Shown here one piece after another: positions 10,159 through 21,650 of a stretch of DNA of 64,000 bases. The translations under genes and the position numbers were made by a program. Where the stretch lies: assembly GCA_016648135.1 (NCBI GenBank), contig JADDOH010011143.1, positions 60,310-124,309 of the forward strand. Direction: 5' to 3'. Position 1 is the first letter of the stretch. Each line of letters starts with the position of its first letter. The stretch is from Agrypnia vestita (lineage: Eukaryota; Arthropoda; Insecta; Trichoptera; Phryganeidae). A model generated the notes under the pieces. The model made no database searches. It saw only the letters and a list, made by a program, of their open reading frames with translations, and was not told the DNA's origin.

Positions 10159-12540
10159 TCGCCTTGGCGAGGCAAAATCTCACAATGGTATCGTTAATTT
10201 ATTTAGTCTTGTAAAAACGGAATAAATTGGCTGTCGGCGTAAAAAATTATATAACGACTTTGCCGTACCCTTGGTTTTACTCGCTATAATATAATCGTTT
10301 TAAAATTTACGCAGGAGTCTCGTTGCATTTAATTTTGTTTAATTAAATATTTATTGCGGGTATTATAGGCTAATATATTATAACAATAAGTTAATAAACA
10401 TCGCGTTGGCCGAATTACATGACGTTGTTCGGCTTCGTGCACGTGATCCGTTTACAAAAAGCCTAAAATTTAATGTAAACAAGATAAGAGACGGAATTAA
10501 TATCGTTTCCTTTCACTTTCACTTTTTTCTTCTTTTTTTACACTCTGTTACATCTGGAAAAATGCAGAAGATTGTAAAACAATCAAGATAAATTATATAG
10601 AAAAAAGATACACAGATTTTTTTTTAGCTGAAATGGCCCTGTTATAGATTGTCGTTCAATTTCGTTTACATGTGTTATTTACTTTATAATGAGTCACATA
10701 CTTTTTAAGTCTTATCTTCGATTCTTAATTTCTCAAAAAATCTTGTCTTGTCTCGTCTTAAATTCTCAACGTAAACCCAGTACACTTCCTCATTATTTAA
10801 TTTAGCAAAACAACCATATAGAATGAACTAAAATGAACAGACAGAATACCAGAATACCAGAAAGCTCTTCGAAGGTGCTGCAGGGACGCCTAAAATTAGG
10901 TTATCATTTATCATAGTTTCGTTGGTGAAGTATTCTACCGGCAATAATGAATTCTGTATCCGGGTAGTAACTATTATTTTTTGTAGTATAGGTATGATCA
11001 TTGTATTTCTCTGTTCATAATGTTATAGCCAAACTCCGCCTCTTCTAAACACTATACCAAATTCTCCGTATTCATAGGATAACAAGATTATCCCAGCATT
11101 AAACAGGACTTGAAAAAATGTTAGTTATTACTTACTGAGATATCCGTCTTTTTGTCAAGACAAGCACTACACTAGCATTTAAGTATCACTACACTACACT
11201 ACACACCACAACCATAGTTTATTTATACAGCAACACCTACAACAAACAACACAAAATACAGTGAATATAAAGGAGTTAAGACAGGAGTGCTAATACGAAA
11301 AACTTTTAAATGACTTAAGATTACTTAATACAATATTTGAATGTAAATCATGTATTGCCCATATAACATATGTATGAAACTAAATCAACAGTGAAATAAT
11401 TGAATTTATAATGCAGTTTTGTCTATGACGTCATTCAATTAATAATTTATCGATTACACATTGCCATCACCTGCCTACGGAGTCCAGGACTCCTCCAGCG
11501 GCGCGTTGGAGGGTCCCTTGACACACAATCTGGCCCAATGTCAGTCGCTGTTAATTACCCGTCATCATCTAATTAATTTCCTTTAAAGTCGTCGTAACAA
11601 CAAGAGCGGTTCTCCTAAGGTTTTCTCTGCCAATGTCGTCGCGAGGACGTACAAACTCAGCAGCCTGACAGCCTTAGAAGGGCAAAAGCTCAATCGGAAA
11701 ATATAAATACGCGATATTTTAATAATTAAAGCCTTTTATCACGATTAACATGATAAATAAAAATAATAATATTGAAAAATACACAATACATAAAATTGTA
11801 GTTGTTTATTTTAAAATTGAATTTGTAATAAACTCTCAGAATTTTCGAACAATAAAATGATTGTAATATATATTAATACAATATTCACCTTAAATTGGCT
11901 AATTTGGATTCGTTTAAAGAAAGCAAATGTATCCAAAATATAAATATCCAACTACATTTAAACACCAATTTTACCCTGAAAGTAGTTCCAATAATTTCTT
12001 ATTTAGTAATTGTCCTTTCTAGTAATTGTCATTTTCAAATATCTTTCATAATGCTATTTTTTTTATATTTCTATAAAGTGTTATTTAATTGTGTGTTGAA
12101 ATTATTAATATTTTTAATAATTAAATTTTGTAAGTCAAAAATGAGTTGGTTTTAATTGGTATATCTCCCTGACAAAGGAAATGATTGCTTCTGAACCTGG
12201 TTGGATTTATTAAAATATTGTCATTTTTACAAAATCTTACACCCATTGACTGATCAAAGCAAATTATGCATGGTTTCTCTATAGGACTTTGCGTTAAATA
12301 TTGCTATTCTTCTTCTTCTGTAGCCACCTCATTTAGACCTCTATATATCAATGTATGTTATATTGAATTCCATTCGTTTCTAATTTCGCTCAGTTGCATT
12401 CTAGGTCCTCGAGAAAAATATACCTACCACCCCTCCCCTCCCTCAAAATATATCACGATCGGCCCAGATTTCTAATATTGCGCATATTTTGATTAATTAA
12501 CAATTGATTAATTTCTACAGCAATCACTTTGTTGTCTTTA
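10159..12540. other. Long AT-rich stretch with one unique GC-richer island
   Basis: No gene. 11461-11700 is GC-richer, non-repetitive in this window and contains TAATTA/CTAATTAA words (11553-11580), the kind of sequence seen in conserved non-coding elements. A short (CACTA/ACACA) simple run lies at 11188-11215. The frame at 11895-12155 is hydrophobic low-complexity and judged chance. Confidence 0.35.
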
Positions 12541-13140
12541 ACCCCATTAAAGATCGAAATTTAATATTAAAAAAAAATATTACGCCAAGAGTAAATGAAT
12601 GAAAACGAAATCAATTTTACTGCAAATCATTCTATCTACCTATGTGTTGAATTCCCAGAGTGTGAATACTTATGTGTTATTTTATGTCTTGTTTATACGA
12701 ATATGTCAGTGTTCTCATTTAACATAGATATTTATTGTTTTTTATAAATATTGTATCAGGAGCACATAAATGAAAATGATATTAGCTCTATCATAAATAA
12801 TTCTGTCAATGCGTCAATTTCCACGGAGTGAAAACTATTTTGTTTGAGTGTCGTGAATGTAGGTACATATGAACGAGTAAAAGTCAGTATTCGCACTAAA
12901 TGTCGATCCTTATTATGTGTATTAAATACCTACTGTATCAGGAGTTGATTTGAGTCTATCAATATGTCAAATTCCCAACGATCAAAACTATTTCGTAATG
13001 TCACCCGATTAAAGATTGATACTTGATATTTTCAATAAACAGTGCACCAGGTGCACATAAATGAAAACGAAATCAGCGTGATTCACGCGATTCTATCAAT
13101 GTGTCAAATCCGCAACGAGCGAAAACGATTTTCTCGCCGC
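12541..13140 (+). repeat. Degenerate tandem repeat, about four ~150 bp units
   Basis: The sequence order TAAAGATCGA...AATAAATA..GTATCAGGAGCACATAA..ATGAAAACGAAATCA..ATTCTATCAATGTG..CAAATTCCCAACGAG..GAAAACTATTTT recurs from about 12544, 12700, 12890 and 13003. GTATCAGG-type words are at 12752, 12934 and 13042 (as GCACCAGG). Unit 3 has lost its middle. Units are well diverged, so the array is old. Confidence 0.6.
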
Positions 13141-13580
13141 TTTCCCGGTCGGTAAAAAAGATTCCTCCGCAGCGTCGCCCTCTGTCTCGTGTCGTACAAG
13201 TCAGGTGGGACCTCTCGCCGCGTATTTGAAAGTCGATCAGTCTGTTGGATTATCATAATAAACCCGGGCTCCATTGTATTGTCAGCCATCTGCCGTGTTG
13301 GGAATAAAGTATCGATAAAAGAAGCCACGATGTTTTTGCTCTGGATTTGCAATAACGATAATTACCTTGGCGTGAGCTCCCCGCGGATTTGCTCGCCAAT
13401 TTGCATACAAAAGATCGTAAATTGGTATGACGCCGTTTTCTTATTGCGAGCGACGCATTTTCACATGGGACCGCGCAATCACGCCCGGAGCACGATCATG
13501 TACCAGCACGCCTCTAGCGCGAAGGGGACAGCGGTGATGAACTTTTACATCTCCAATCGACAGAATGCATAAATTATTGA
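13141..13580. other. Unique GC-rich patch, no recognised gene
   Basis: About 440 bases of markedly higher GC than the flanks, open on both strands for 80-127 codons, but the frames overlap in several phases, which points to composition rather than coding. No splice pair or family motif seen. Could be conserved regulatory DNA next to the mariner insertion. Confidence 0.3.
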
Positions 13581-13590
13581 CAAATCTAAA

Positions 13591-13621
13591 TATTAGGTCC
13601 TTACATATGAAATTGGCGTTT
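13591..13621 (+). repeat. Mariner left inverted repeat with TA target site
   Basis: TA at 13591-13592, then the 29 bp terminal repeat, identical to the right end. Confidence 0.95.
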
Positions 13622-14714
13622 TGCCGTACTGGCAAATTTGATCTCAAATATCTTCTCTTTGGTTAGGAATTCCAAATCCAAATTTATACAGCTATTTACT
13701 CATATATTTGTGTTTTGAAAATTATAATTCATTTGCTTTTTCCTCAATTGTTTTTTTCTTTGCGTCACTCAGTTTACAAAATGAAAAACTTGAAATATCG
13801 CGTTATTTACGAGTACGAGTTCCACCGTGGCACCAGTGCTGCAGAAACGGCTCGAAGGATTAATGATGTGTATGGCGACGGTGCCGCAAAAGAAAACACA
13901 GTGCGTTTTTGGTTCGAACGTTTTCGTTCTGGAAATTTCGACCTGCAGAACAAGCCCCGTGGACGGCCGGAGACCAAAGTTGATAATGAAGAATTGAAGG
14001 CTATTGTGGAAGCGGATCCATCGCAAACCACATCCGAGTTAGCTGCAGGCTGCGGTGTTAGTGATAAAACTGTTTTAATCCACTTGAAGCAAATTGGTAA
14101 GGTGCAAAAGCTTGAAAGGTGGGTACCTCACGAATTGAGTGAAGCAAATCAACAAACGCGCGTTGACTGCTGCGTTGCATTACTCAACCGGCACAATAAT
14201 GAAGAGATTTTAAATCTTAAATCTGGCCAGACCGATTACGGCAGATTGGCTCTTGTCTTAGCAACTGCAAACCATGATGGAAAAGAAGATGTCTAAACAA
14301 CCGAAGGGCGGTTTTAACGCTCTAGGCCACTGCTGCTTCATGATAAAGCTAGAACCACACACTGCACAACAGACGGCTACTAAATTAGAGGAGCTTCAAT
14401 TGGAATGTCTAAGACATCCACCGTACTCTCCGGACCTTGCCCCAACAGATTACCATTTTTTTCGAAATTTGGATAACTTCTTGCAAAGGAAAAAATTCAA
14501 CTCCGATGGGGCAGTCCAACCCGCCTTCAAAGATTTTATTGATTCCCGTCCGAATGGTTTTTTTAGTAAAGGGATCGATGAACTACCTATGAGATGGCAA
14601 AAGTGCATAGATAGCAAGGGTACATACTTTGATTAAATAAATATATTATAATAAAAAAAAATCGGCTTTATGTTCCTCCCATACTAAACGCCAATTTCAT
14701 ATGTAAGGACCTAA
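13593..14714 (+). mobile_element. Mariner (DD34D) transposon, decayed
   Basis: A 1,122 bp element bounded by identical 29 bp inverted repeats (13593-13621 and 14686-14714, starting TTAGGTCCTTACATATG) and flanked on both sides by TA, the target duplication of the Tc1/mariner superfamily. It holds one transposase remnant with an internal deletion. Perfect ends combined with a broken gene suggest either recent mobilisation by a related intact copy or a young insertion of an already defective copy. Confidence 0.95.
13781..14636 (+). pseudogene. Mariner transposase, internally deleted and frameshifted
   Basis: The start at 13781 (MKNLKYRVIYEYEFHRG) is chosen over the upstream in-frame ATG at 13715 because it begins the family's N-terminal helix-turn-helix domain. 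Two HTH motifs with a GRPR-type linker (RGRPE) span residues ~5-110. The frame is lost near 14210, where about 85-90 residues are missing, including the first catalytic Asp. The C-terminal part resumes at 14274: the second Asp lies in LHDKAR, readable only in another frame (14338-14355), then PHTAQQ, PPYSPDLAPTDYHFF with the third Asp 34 residues after the second, and WQKCIDSKGTYFD before the stop. Inactive transposase. Confidence 0.9.
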
Positions 14715-14716
14715 TA
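14686..14716 (-). repeat. Mariner right inverted repeat with TA target site
   Basis: Exact reverse complement of the left 29 bp repeat, followed by TA at 14715-14716. Confidence 0.95.
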
Positions 14717-14739
14717 TAATAATTGTGTTAGACTATCGG

Positions 14740-15080
14740 TCTGTACACTCGTAACTTGCTGGAATTAAAACTTTAGATAATTGGAGAGTGACACGTAACC
14801 GTGTCACGCCCACCAAGTTACCGTGATTTTTCACGGCCATACGTCTAATTTATTTTCAATTTTCATTGAATGATTTTGCAGTAATTTAGATAAATTATAG
14901 ATGTCTCACAGAGACGAAGCTACATGGGAAAGTATGTACAGAAGTTTTTTTGGGCGTTACAGGGCTTACGACCTGTCGTGAGGCTGGCTTAAGTGATTAC
15001 TTTACACAATGTAACGTTCAGATTCCACCCATGATCGACCATACATTTATCAAATTTTGGAAAGTTGTATAGCTGGTTTT
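14740..15080 (+). repeat. Family B arm with upstream leader
   Basis: Shows the leader (gtctgtacactcgtaacttg), then gatgtctcacagagacgaag and gaggctggcttaagtg. A perfect 8 bp hairpin (GTGACACG-TAAC-CGTGTCAC, 14788-14807) interrupts the leader. Confidence 0.55.
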
Positions 15081-15239
15081 AATGTACCTTGCTTACTTTA
15101 TTTTAATACAACTACGCTCTATTAATGATGATCCTTCTGAGGACAAAATCTAGTGATTGTGTTTTTAAAATTTTTAACATACTGTACTGTACGTCGTTTT
15201 AATTTAGAATACATTTGAAAAAAAAAATTGTGGTGCACA

Positions 15240-15450
15240 CACAACTTTTGAGTTATTTATTACTACTATAGTTTCAAGAGTAGCAGTCCCTCTAATCATT
15301 AGGTGTGATTAAAAATTAACTTAAATACATTATTTTGTTAATATTTTCGGGTAGGGTAGGGAGCCGCGTAATGGGGAAGGTTTATTGGTCATTAATGGAA
15401 GCAAGCCTAGGATCGGGAGAGTGTTGTGTTAAGTGTTTTCTCAGAATTTA
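15240..15450 (+). repeat. Family J fragment (one arm)
   Basis: Matches the left half of the foldback at 42780-43290: atttattactactatagttt, gcagtccctctaatca, gggtagggtagggagccg, ggtcattaatggaagcaag. No inverted partner here. Confidence 0.55.
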
Positions 15451-17060
15451 AGTTCTCTAGGATTTCAATGGTTTCCAAATTGATCATTATCCAGCAATGG
15501 TCGGTGTCAATTATGTACTATTCTATTCACCTTATACATACCTTCAAAGAATCATAGTGATGTTTTTTTACACGCTTCTATTTAGTTTCACTTGTTTGTC
15601 TGTTAGGGATGTGGACAAATAATGTGGCCAATAATCGCTCGGAAACTTGGTAAAAAGACGTATTCCGGATGACAGTACAACAGTTTTACAAAATTGGTTA
15701 AATTAATCAAATAACTATTTAAAATGCAAAAGCGTTATTTCATCGAACATTGTACATGCCGGTGTCATCTGTCGGTTTGTATTATTTTAAAAATGACGTT
15801 TGAATTTTGAGGTGAGCAGTATTCGAATATTGGTGGTACATAGTAGATTGTATTCTGTAGTAAATTGCATTGTTTCATAAATTGTAAATAGTAAATATAC
15901 ATTTTAACGAAATTAGAGCTAAGTTAGATTAGGATTCATTACTATTTAAACATAAATAAAAACATGTTTTTATAAAAAAATTACTAGAATTTTTTTTCAG
16001 ACACAGTGAGAGCGATCACACTATATGCGTATCAATGAAGTATAAAGTGTAGGGCGCTTTATCTTAAATCCCAACTATCGCTTGCGCAATCTTACATTTA
16101 ATGTATCATTATTTCTTCGCGTAACTTATTTATGACTTACATATTTAAATAAATAAATATTATTAAAGTTGTAGTTTTGTAATTTACTATAGCTAATTGT
16201 ATCACCAAAATAAGACGGCACTGTATATAAACTGTCGCGCCTAATTAATTAGATTTTTTTAAAAAATCGAGTAAAATTTTAGAGTGTGAAACTTAGGTGG
16301 TAAAAGTAACAAAGCTAGAACTGATACACTTGTAGCAGTAGAATAGGCACGTATATTTAGTACTCGGAGTATCGTAGACTCCTAAGTAATCAAAAAATAT
16401 TTCTTCGCTTGAACGAGACGATAGACGCATAAACAGTGATTGCTCTTAATACTGGGGATGTGGGGATTTAAAAATTTTTTTTTTCCTTTTTAGCCATTTT
16501 TATAAAAGCTTGTTTTAATCCCAATTAAAATAATTTCATTGTCTATCCATCCGACTGTCTGTCTGTCTTTTAGCTTTGTTTAACGTCCGTAACTTCTTTA
16601 TAGTAAAAATGTTTTCTTCTTCTTCTTTATAGTAAAAATTCTCTTTTTTTAAAAATATAAATAAATAAATACTTATTTCTTAGGAACCGATATGTAAAAG
16701 TATCGTAATTTTTGATGGGTTACAGGTAGTTAATATAATATTTTATTTATCCATCTATTATTACTACGCATTCCACAAAGCTCCCTGTCAATCGTCAGAT
16801 TGACAACTATCATAGATGTCAATCAGTGAAGCTGTTTTGGATGGTTGAGAAGGATAAGCAGATTTCTTCTTCATCCTTTTGTAGGAGATTAATAATAATG
16901 TATTCATAATTGTCATGACATGACGTCAGATTATCCCAGACAAAATAATAACAGGTCCTTAACAATAGCGATGGATGAAACTGAAAAAGTAACGTGGGCG
17001 ACAGAATGGTTAAATTCGTTTCAATATTTACAAAACTAATTATTATCTAACATTTCTGAC
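15451..17060. other. AT-rich DNA with minor repeats
   Basis: 16318-16385 (acttgtagcagtagaatagg) recurs at 38900-38950, a small dispersed repeat. 16540-16590 has the GTCTGTC-type leader. No gene. Confidence 0.35.
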
Positions 17061-17260
17061 ATTCAACTCGCGATTTAGGAAGCGAGAATATTCCGACGAG
17101 AAGAACGCAAGGCGTAGGCGGCGAGAGGCTGCTGCAAACGAGGTCAATGGTGCTTTGTTTTCCGTTACAGGAAAGCGAACTATTCAAGGGTGTAGTGCTG
17201 TTGTACTTTTACTCATGTACGCCAGCGAGAAATGGTAGAAACTAGGATGTATATAAAATT
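17061..17260 (+). other. GC-rich patch with two open phases
   Basis: From about 17073 one phase reads FRKREYSDEKNARRRRREAA onward for about 57 codons and a second overlapping phase is also open for about 60 codons. Dual openness argues for composition, although a TTTAG/G acceptor-like word and a GAG/GTCAAT donor-like word flank a short basic block. Recorded as a weak exon or regulatory candidate only. Confidence 0.2.
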
Positions 17261-17511
17261 CAAGGTCGAGATTAGCATTACAGTAGGTTGAAAAAGCGGT
17301 AGCATTGATGGACGGATTTCATTTTCTTATTATGGATTAACTGAAGAAACGAGAGTGGATGTAAAACTCTTTTGTGTGTTTTATGGGCGAATGTGTTTTG
17401 TAACACTTTAAGGTTATACATTAATTATTATGTCACATATATATTTATGTGAAATCAAACATAATAATTTCAAGTTTTTTGTTTGTAACATTGTGGAAAT
17501 TCATTTTTAAT

Positions 17512-17920
17512 ATTTAAAAAAATTATGGTAAACACAATGTTTTATTCCACTATATATTTATTTTGAATTGTTAGAACGTTTTCGGGATTTCTCCCATTGT
17601 CAATCAAACTGTTATATGAATAAGAATGGACATCTTGGAGATCTTAGAAATTAATCATAATAAAATAAATAATATAAATATAATTAACATCCAGATACCA
17701 CCCATAACCTCTCCACTCCTATCCATTCTAACCCCACCCCCGACCCCCACCACCATTACACCCACCCAATCCCTATAAATACTGTCTCAATTATTTTTAA
17801 TTTAGTTGTAAACGTGTTGTTATTGACAATGGGAGAAATCCCGAAACCGTTCTAACAATTCAAAATAAATATATAATGGAATAAAACAGTGTTGCGTTTA
17901 CCCTCATTTTAAAAAAAAAT
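17512..17920. mobile_element. Inverted-arm element, probable Penelope-like relic
   Basis: About 90 bp arms (17512-17602 and 17822-17920) are inverted copies. Each arm carries TTGACAAT, a GGGA-GAAA-TCCC hairpin and GAAAA/CG, which is the layout of the CTGANGA-hairpin-GAAAC motif of the PLE copies in this window, but with the first core changed. PLE insertions often carry inverted pseudo-LTR segments. The centre (17690-17790) is C-rich. No coding left. Confidence 0.5.
17730..17768 (-). other. Potential G-quadruplex (G-rich minus strand)
   Basis: The plus strand has C runs of 4, 5 and 5 separated by 1-2 bases, then shorter C runs; the minus strand therefore carries G5-G5-G4 plus flanking GGG runs with short loops. 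Fits the usual G3+N1-7 rule only with use of split or distal runs. Confidence 0.4.
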
Positions 17921-18635
17921 ATTAATAATAATTTCGTTGCCTGTCCGTGTGTCCGTCCGTCCGTCTGCCTGATTGTCTCTGTCTGTATGTCTGTTTCCGT
18001 AATTTCTTTCGAATTCACGATGTTTTCTCCGGCATAGCCATAGCTGAGTGAGAATGGCATTTTAAAAATAATTGTGCTTAACAATGCATGTGTCAATATA
18101 TAAATTAATAAAGAATATAATTAATAATGTCACCACAAATTTATTTTGCTCTTTTGAAGAAGTTAATAAAGAATAACTGAATAAAATATAACGAGTTCTC
18201 GGTAGACTGTGGTCTAGGCCTTGCCCTGGGAAATACCAAATTGATTCTATTTTTATAGAAAGCGGTTTAGTTTATAAATTTCATAGTAAGACTATCGACG
18301 TGATGTGTATTCTGAATATGCTTTAGTAAAACTAATGAATTATTATTCAATTATCATCGGGAACACGTCTTTTAACCAAATTTCAGAGCGATTGTTGGTC
18401 GGAAACTGGGTAAAATATTGATTACAATATTTTTCGCTGACAGAAAAGTGAATCTAAATGTAAAAAAGAGGTGCCAAAATACATACATTCAAATCACTAT
18501 ACGAAATTTTATCGTAAAAAGTGTATTGTGTAATTGTATCATATTAAAAATGTTCACAAAATATTCATAATTTGTACTCTAATGTGAATCATCTATGAGG
18601 GTCATTAATGACCTGTTGATGGTTTGTTTTTAAAA
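17921..18635. other. AT-rich DNA with GTCTGTC-type leader
   Basis: 17935-18000 is a pyrimidine-rich (GTCY)n-like tract shared with other dispersed repeats. Nothing else recognised. Confidence 0.35.
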
Positions 18636-18638
18636 AAA

Positions 18639-19159
18639 CTAACCCATAAAAAACATGTTTTTATTTTACTCGCTTTCTTTGTAAATTAAGTTTACCATCA
18701 TGTAATTAAATAATTGATTGAATGAAAATGAAACACGTTTAGATAAATATCTATGTCAGAAATCTCTAAAAATATTCATTTTTTATTATTTGATTTCTTC
18801 CCAAAAAACGGAAGTGTGCTGTCATCTGTGAACCAATTGTCATAAATTTTCGAAATTCGTACTGAAGTACCTATTATACCTACCGACGGAGTAATTCAAA
18901 TTTTAAATATTCCGTGACGTTATCGGGCCGCCGTTGGTAGCTTTTGTAATAATTCCAATTTGAAAAAACCATTAAAATTTTTAAAAATTCTAAATTGTAC
19001 TATAATTATTATTATTTTTTAACAAAAATTTGATAGATCTTCTTGATCGTCGCCACGAGTCAGCTCGATTGGATCACGGGAAATGGGTTAAAAATTGATC
19101 CAAAGTTTTTTCGTCAAGGAAACAAGCAAGCAGACGCCACGAGTTAAAAGAAAGGAAGT
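18639..19159 (-). repeat. Family A copy 3, inverted
   Basis: Reverse complement of the family A layout: starts with CTAACCCATAAAAAAC, ends GAAAGGAAGT, and holds the cacgagtcagctcgattgg and gacgccacgagtt blocks. About 520 bp, nearly full length. Confidence 0.7.
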
Positions 19160-19480
19160 AAAAATATATAAAAGATACATAATATATATAAAAGATCGGC
19201 GGTGTATCCGTCAAAAAATCATTTATTTTAATGAGCACTTAAGCGTCTGTTTGCTCAAGTGCTCAGTGTCTCCGAATTAATTTATTGTGTCGTAGTGCCT
19301 TCATCCAGTAATCTCTTCAATAAAATTATATATAATATGACCCGTGCTTTGAAATTCATTTACATACTTGATTTTGAATAGCACGTTGAACCTAAAAAAG
19401 ACAATTTAAACACACTAAAATAAAATCTATCTGATGGACATACTCGTAGATATCTTTGCCTCCACATATGTAAATATAAT
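19160..19480. other. AT-rich DNA, nothing recognised
   Basis: Short chance frames only. Confidence 0.4.
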
Positions 19481-19484
19481 ATTT

Positions 19485-19740
19485 TCGTTGTTTATCTGTC
19501 TGTACGTCTGCCTGTCGATCGTTCGTAACTTGGTGGAATTAATTAAGATAAATTATATAAGTCTCACAGAGAGAAAAAAATTTATATGAGAAATACGTTT
19601 GGAAATCTTTTTGTAGGATGGCCTAGGGCTTACAACCTGTATAGGCTGACATAAGTGATCACTCTACAACTCTCTACACAATGCAACGTTTATCAATTCT
19701 ATCGTAAGAACATACACATATTATCAAATTTTGAAAGTTA
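19485..19740 (+). repeat. Family B arm with leader
   Basis: Leader with gtctgtacgtctgcctgtcg and cgtaacttggtggaatt, then aagataaattatataagtct and caacctgtataggctgacat. Abuts the tRNA-bearing element that follows. Confidence 0.55.
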
Positions 19741-19744
19741 AAAT

Positions 19745-20180
19745 CGTTATCATATTGAAAACCAAATTTATTGATCAATTAGAAAGACATGCAGAAAATC
19801 AAATCAAAGAAAAAATATTTTGCTGCTACCGGGATTCGAACACGGATCACCTATCTATCCGGGAAAGGTGGGTTACCATTACGCTAAAGCGGCCTCGTAC
19901 ATTTCCGTCAATATTTCGACCTTATATGTAATTTAAGTCTCTTTTTATTAATTGATTAACACATATTTATTATCCATTTTAAGCAATCGACTTTTTTGTA
20001 ATGCGGTAGTCACAAATTACTTTGTGTATCTGCCGCTAGAGGACGCCAGAATTAAATCTTTAAATCATTTTGTATTAATTTAATATTTTTTTGTTCATTT
20101 GATTTTTCTCTATGTATTTCTAATTGATTAATACATTCATAGAATTTTGTTCTGAAATTGCAACGTCACAATAAGAATGC
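19745..20180. mobile_element. Foldback element carrying a tRNA-like sequence, copy 1
   Basis: Outer arms: aatttattgatcaattagaa at 19766 and its inverse ttctaattgattaatacatt at 20119, with the outermost right end ...gaaattgcaacgtcacaata. The same arms flank the copy at 55417-55755. Between them lies a tRNA-like segment (19822-19894, minus strand). Non-coding, MITE-like. Confidence 0.6.
19822..19894 (-). tRNA. tRNA-like sequence, degenerate, inside a repeat
   Basis: On the minus strand it begins GGCCGCTTTAGCGTAATGG (A-box-like D arm), has a CACCT/AGGTG anticodon stem with an over-long (about 13 nt) loop, then GTGTTCGAATCCCGG (B box, T arm) and a GTAGCAGC 3' end. The acceptor stem pairs at 5 of 7 positions. 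The anticodon loop is too long for a working tRNA, so this is a pseudo-tRNA, not a gene. Confidence 0.55.
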
Positions 20181-20737
20181 GTTTTTTAATATAATTTACA
20201 TTTTTTTTTAAATTTTGGTGAATATTATAAAATTTGAGAAAAAAAAACGGAGACTTATGTAAACACCTATAATAATATGATTGTAAACGTCAAATGTATA
20301 TTGTAAAAAACATTTACGCAAAAAGATAACTGGTTGATTGATAGGTTTATTGATTGAGGCGTTAGACAAGCGTGGATGGACAACAAAGCGGAGATGGTTT
20401 TAAACGCAATTAACACGTGTTTGTCGGCTTTATCAGATTACCATTAAGAGCCAGCAAGTACTTAGAAATTTTCTACGCAATGTATAAAATTGTTGTCCAG
20501 AAATACAAAAGTTTTAGTTTACTATCGATTTTGTAATTATTTTCCTACTAAATTCCCTTATTTTATAAATGTTTACATTATTAATAATTCTGAAAGTAAT
20601 TTTTTAGCACTTAAATAGGCATTAAAAGGAATTTTTGTCATTATCATCTTCATTTACATTCAACACTTTCATAATTTGTAATTATATATTTATGAAATAA
20701 ATTTAATTTGTAATCTCATTAACAATATTTATTTAAG
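20181..20737. other. AT-rich DNA, nothing recognised
   Basis: No frames or repeats of note. Confidence 0.4.
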
Positions 20738-21313
20738 ACAGGATTCTACTTTGGGCGCTCGAAAAAGGTTATTTTAATGATTTTTTATGAGATTATGAAT
20801 AAAGATATTGATGTAGGTTTTACTAGGCTTAATAAATACACTCTTGAAATATGCACTTTTAACGTACAAAAACACAAATTGAATACAACGCCTCGATTAG
20901 TAAGTGGGTCTGTGCATGGTGTTGAAATTTCAAAAATGGGTAATCTAAAGCAGAAATTTAAAAAAATTTTGGGTTTAACACTAGAATTTTTAATGTACAT
21001 GCAAAAATAACAAAATGGCGGCGAAAAAAGGAAGAAAAAAATTACATGTTTTTTCAAAAATTGTAAAAATATATTTTTTTAAATAATTCCAGTTCAGTCG
21101 GTTGCTTATGATATATTGAACTTAAAAATTCATTTTTTTTCTGTTTTACAGTTTTAGAATTTCAGCACAAGTGCATACACACCCACTAATCGAGGCGATG
21201 TATATAAATGATGTTTTTGTAAGTTCTTCAAATGTAGCAAATTTATTTTGTGGTAACATAATTATAACTGATATAAATTAACTTTGTTAAAACCACTTAT
21301 TTATTGAAAAAAT

Positions 21314-21523
21314 TATTCCGAATTTTCTAACCATCTTTTGGCTATGGATCATTCTTTTGATATTAATAAGGGTTTACAAATTTTACATACAAATTATACG
21401 GAATCAAAATTTGATAAATTAGAAATTTTGGAAATAAGAAAGAGTGTAAATAGTAAATTGAATATTATAAATAATCAGGTCCTTTTTGCAAATAGTTATC
21501 TTTTAAATTTATTTTCATGTTAA
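21314..21523 (+). pseudogene. PLE GIY-YIG endonuclease, C-terminal fragment
   Basis: Open from 21314 to the stop at 21523 without breaks: YSEFSNHLLAMDHSFDI, then LQILH, KLEILEIRKSVNSKLNIINN and FANSYLLNLFSC. These match the tail of the Penelope-like RT/GIY-YIG endonuclease protein, and the PLE fragments at 41.2, 45.1 and 48.25 kb of this window. The RT and the GIY and YIG motifs themselves are absent, so no function remains. Confidence 0.7.
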
Positions 21524-21611
21524 TAAGGTACTTTATATTATCATTTTTTCCACATATAACTTTTTAATATTTTGATCTATACTTCGATTTTTAAATATTA
21601 TTTTTGTTATC

Positions 21612-21650
21612 CTGACGAAGAAGCCATTGGCTTCGAAACATGTTGAATTT
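21612..21650 (+). ncRNA. Hammerhead-ribozyme-like motif of the PLE
   Basis: CTGACGA (21612-21618), unpaired A, a perfect 6 bp stem GAAGCC-ATT-GGCTTC (21620-21634), GAAA (21635-21638), then self-complementary CATG (21639-21642) where stem III would form, and TT before G21645. Only two stem I pairs can be made (C21611-G21645, T21610-A21646). The CATG palindrome would suit a dimeric form. Confidence 0.55.

Noticed and set aside
11895..12155. 86-codon plus-strand open frame
   Set aside because: Low-complexity, Leu/Ile/Phe-rich from AT-rich DNA, no splice or family support.
13189..13572. 127-codon plus-strand open frame
   Set aside because: Other phases on both strands are also open in this GC-rich patch, and no motif is present.
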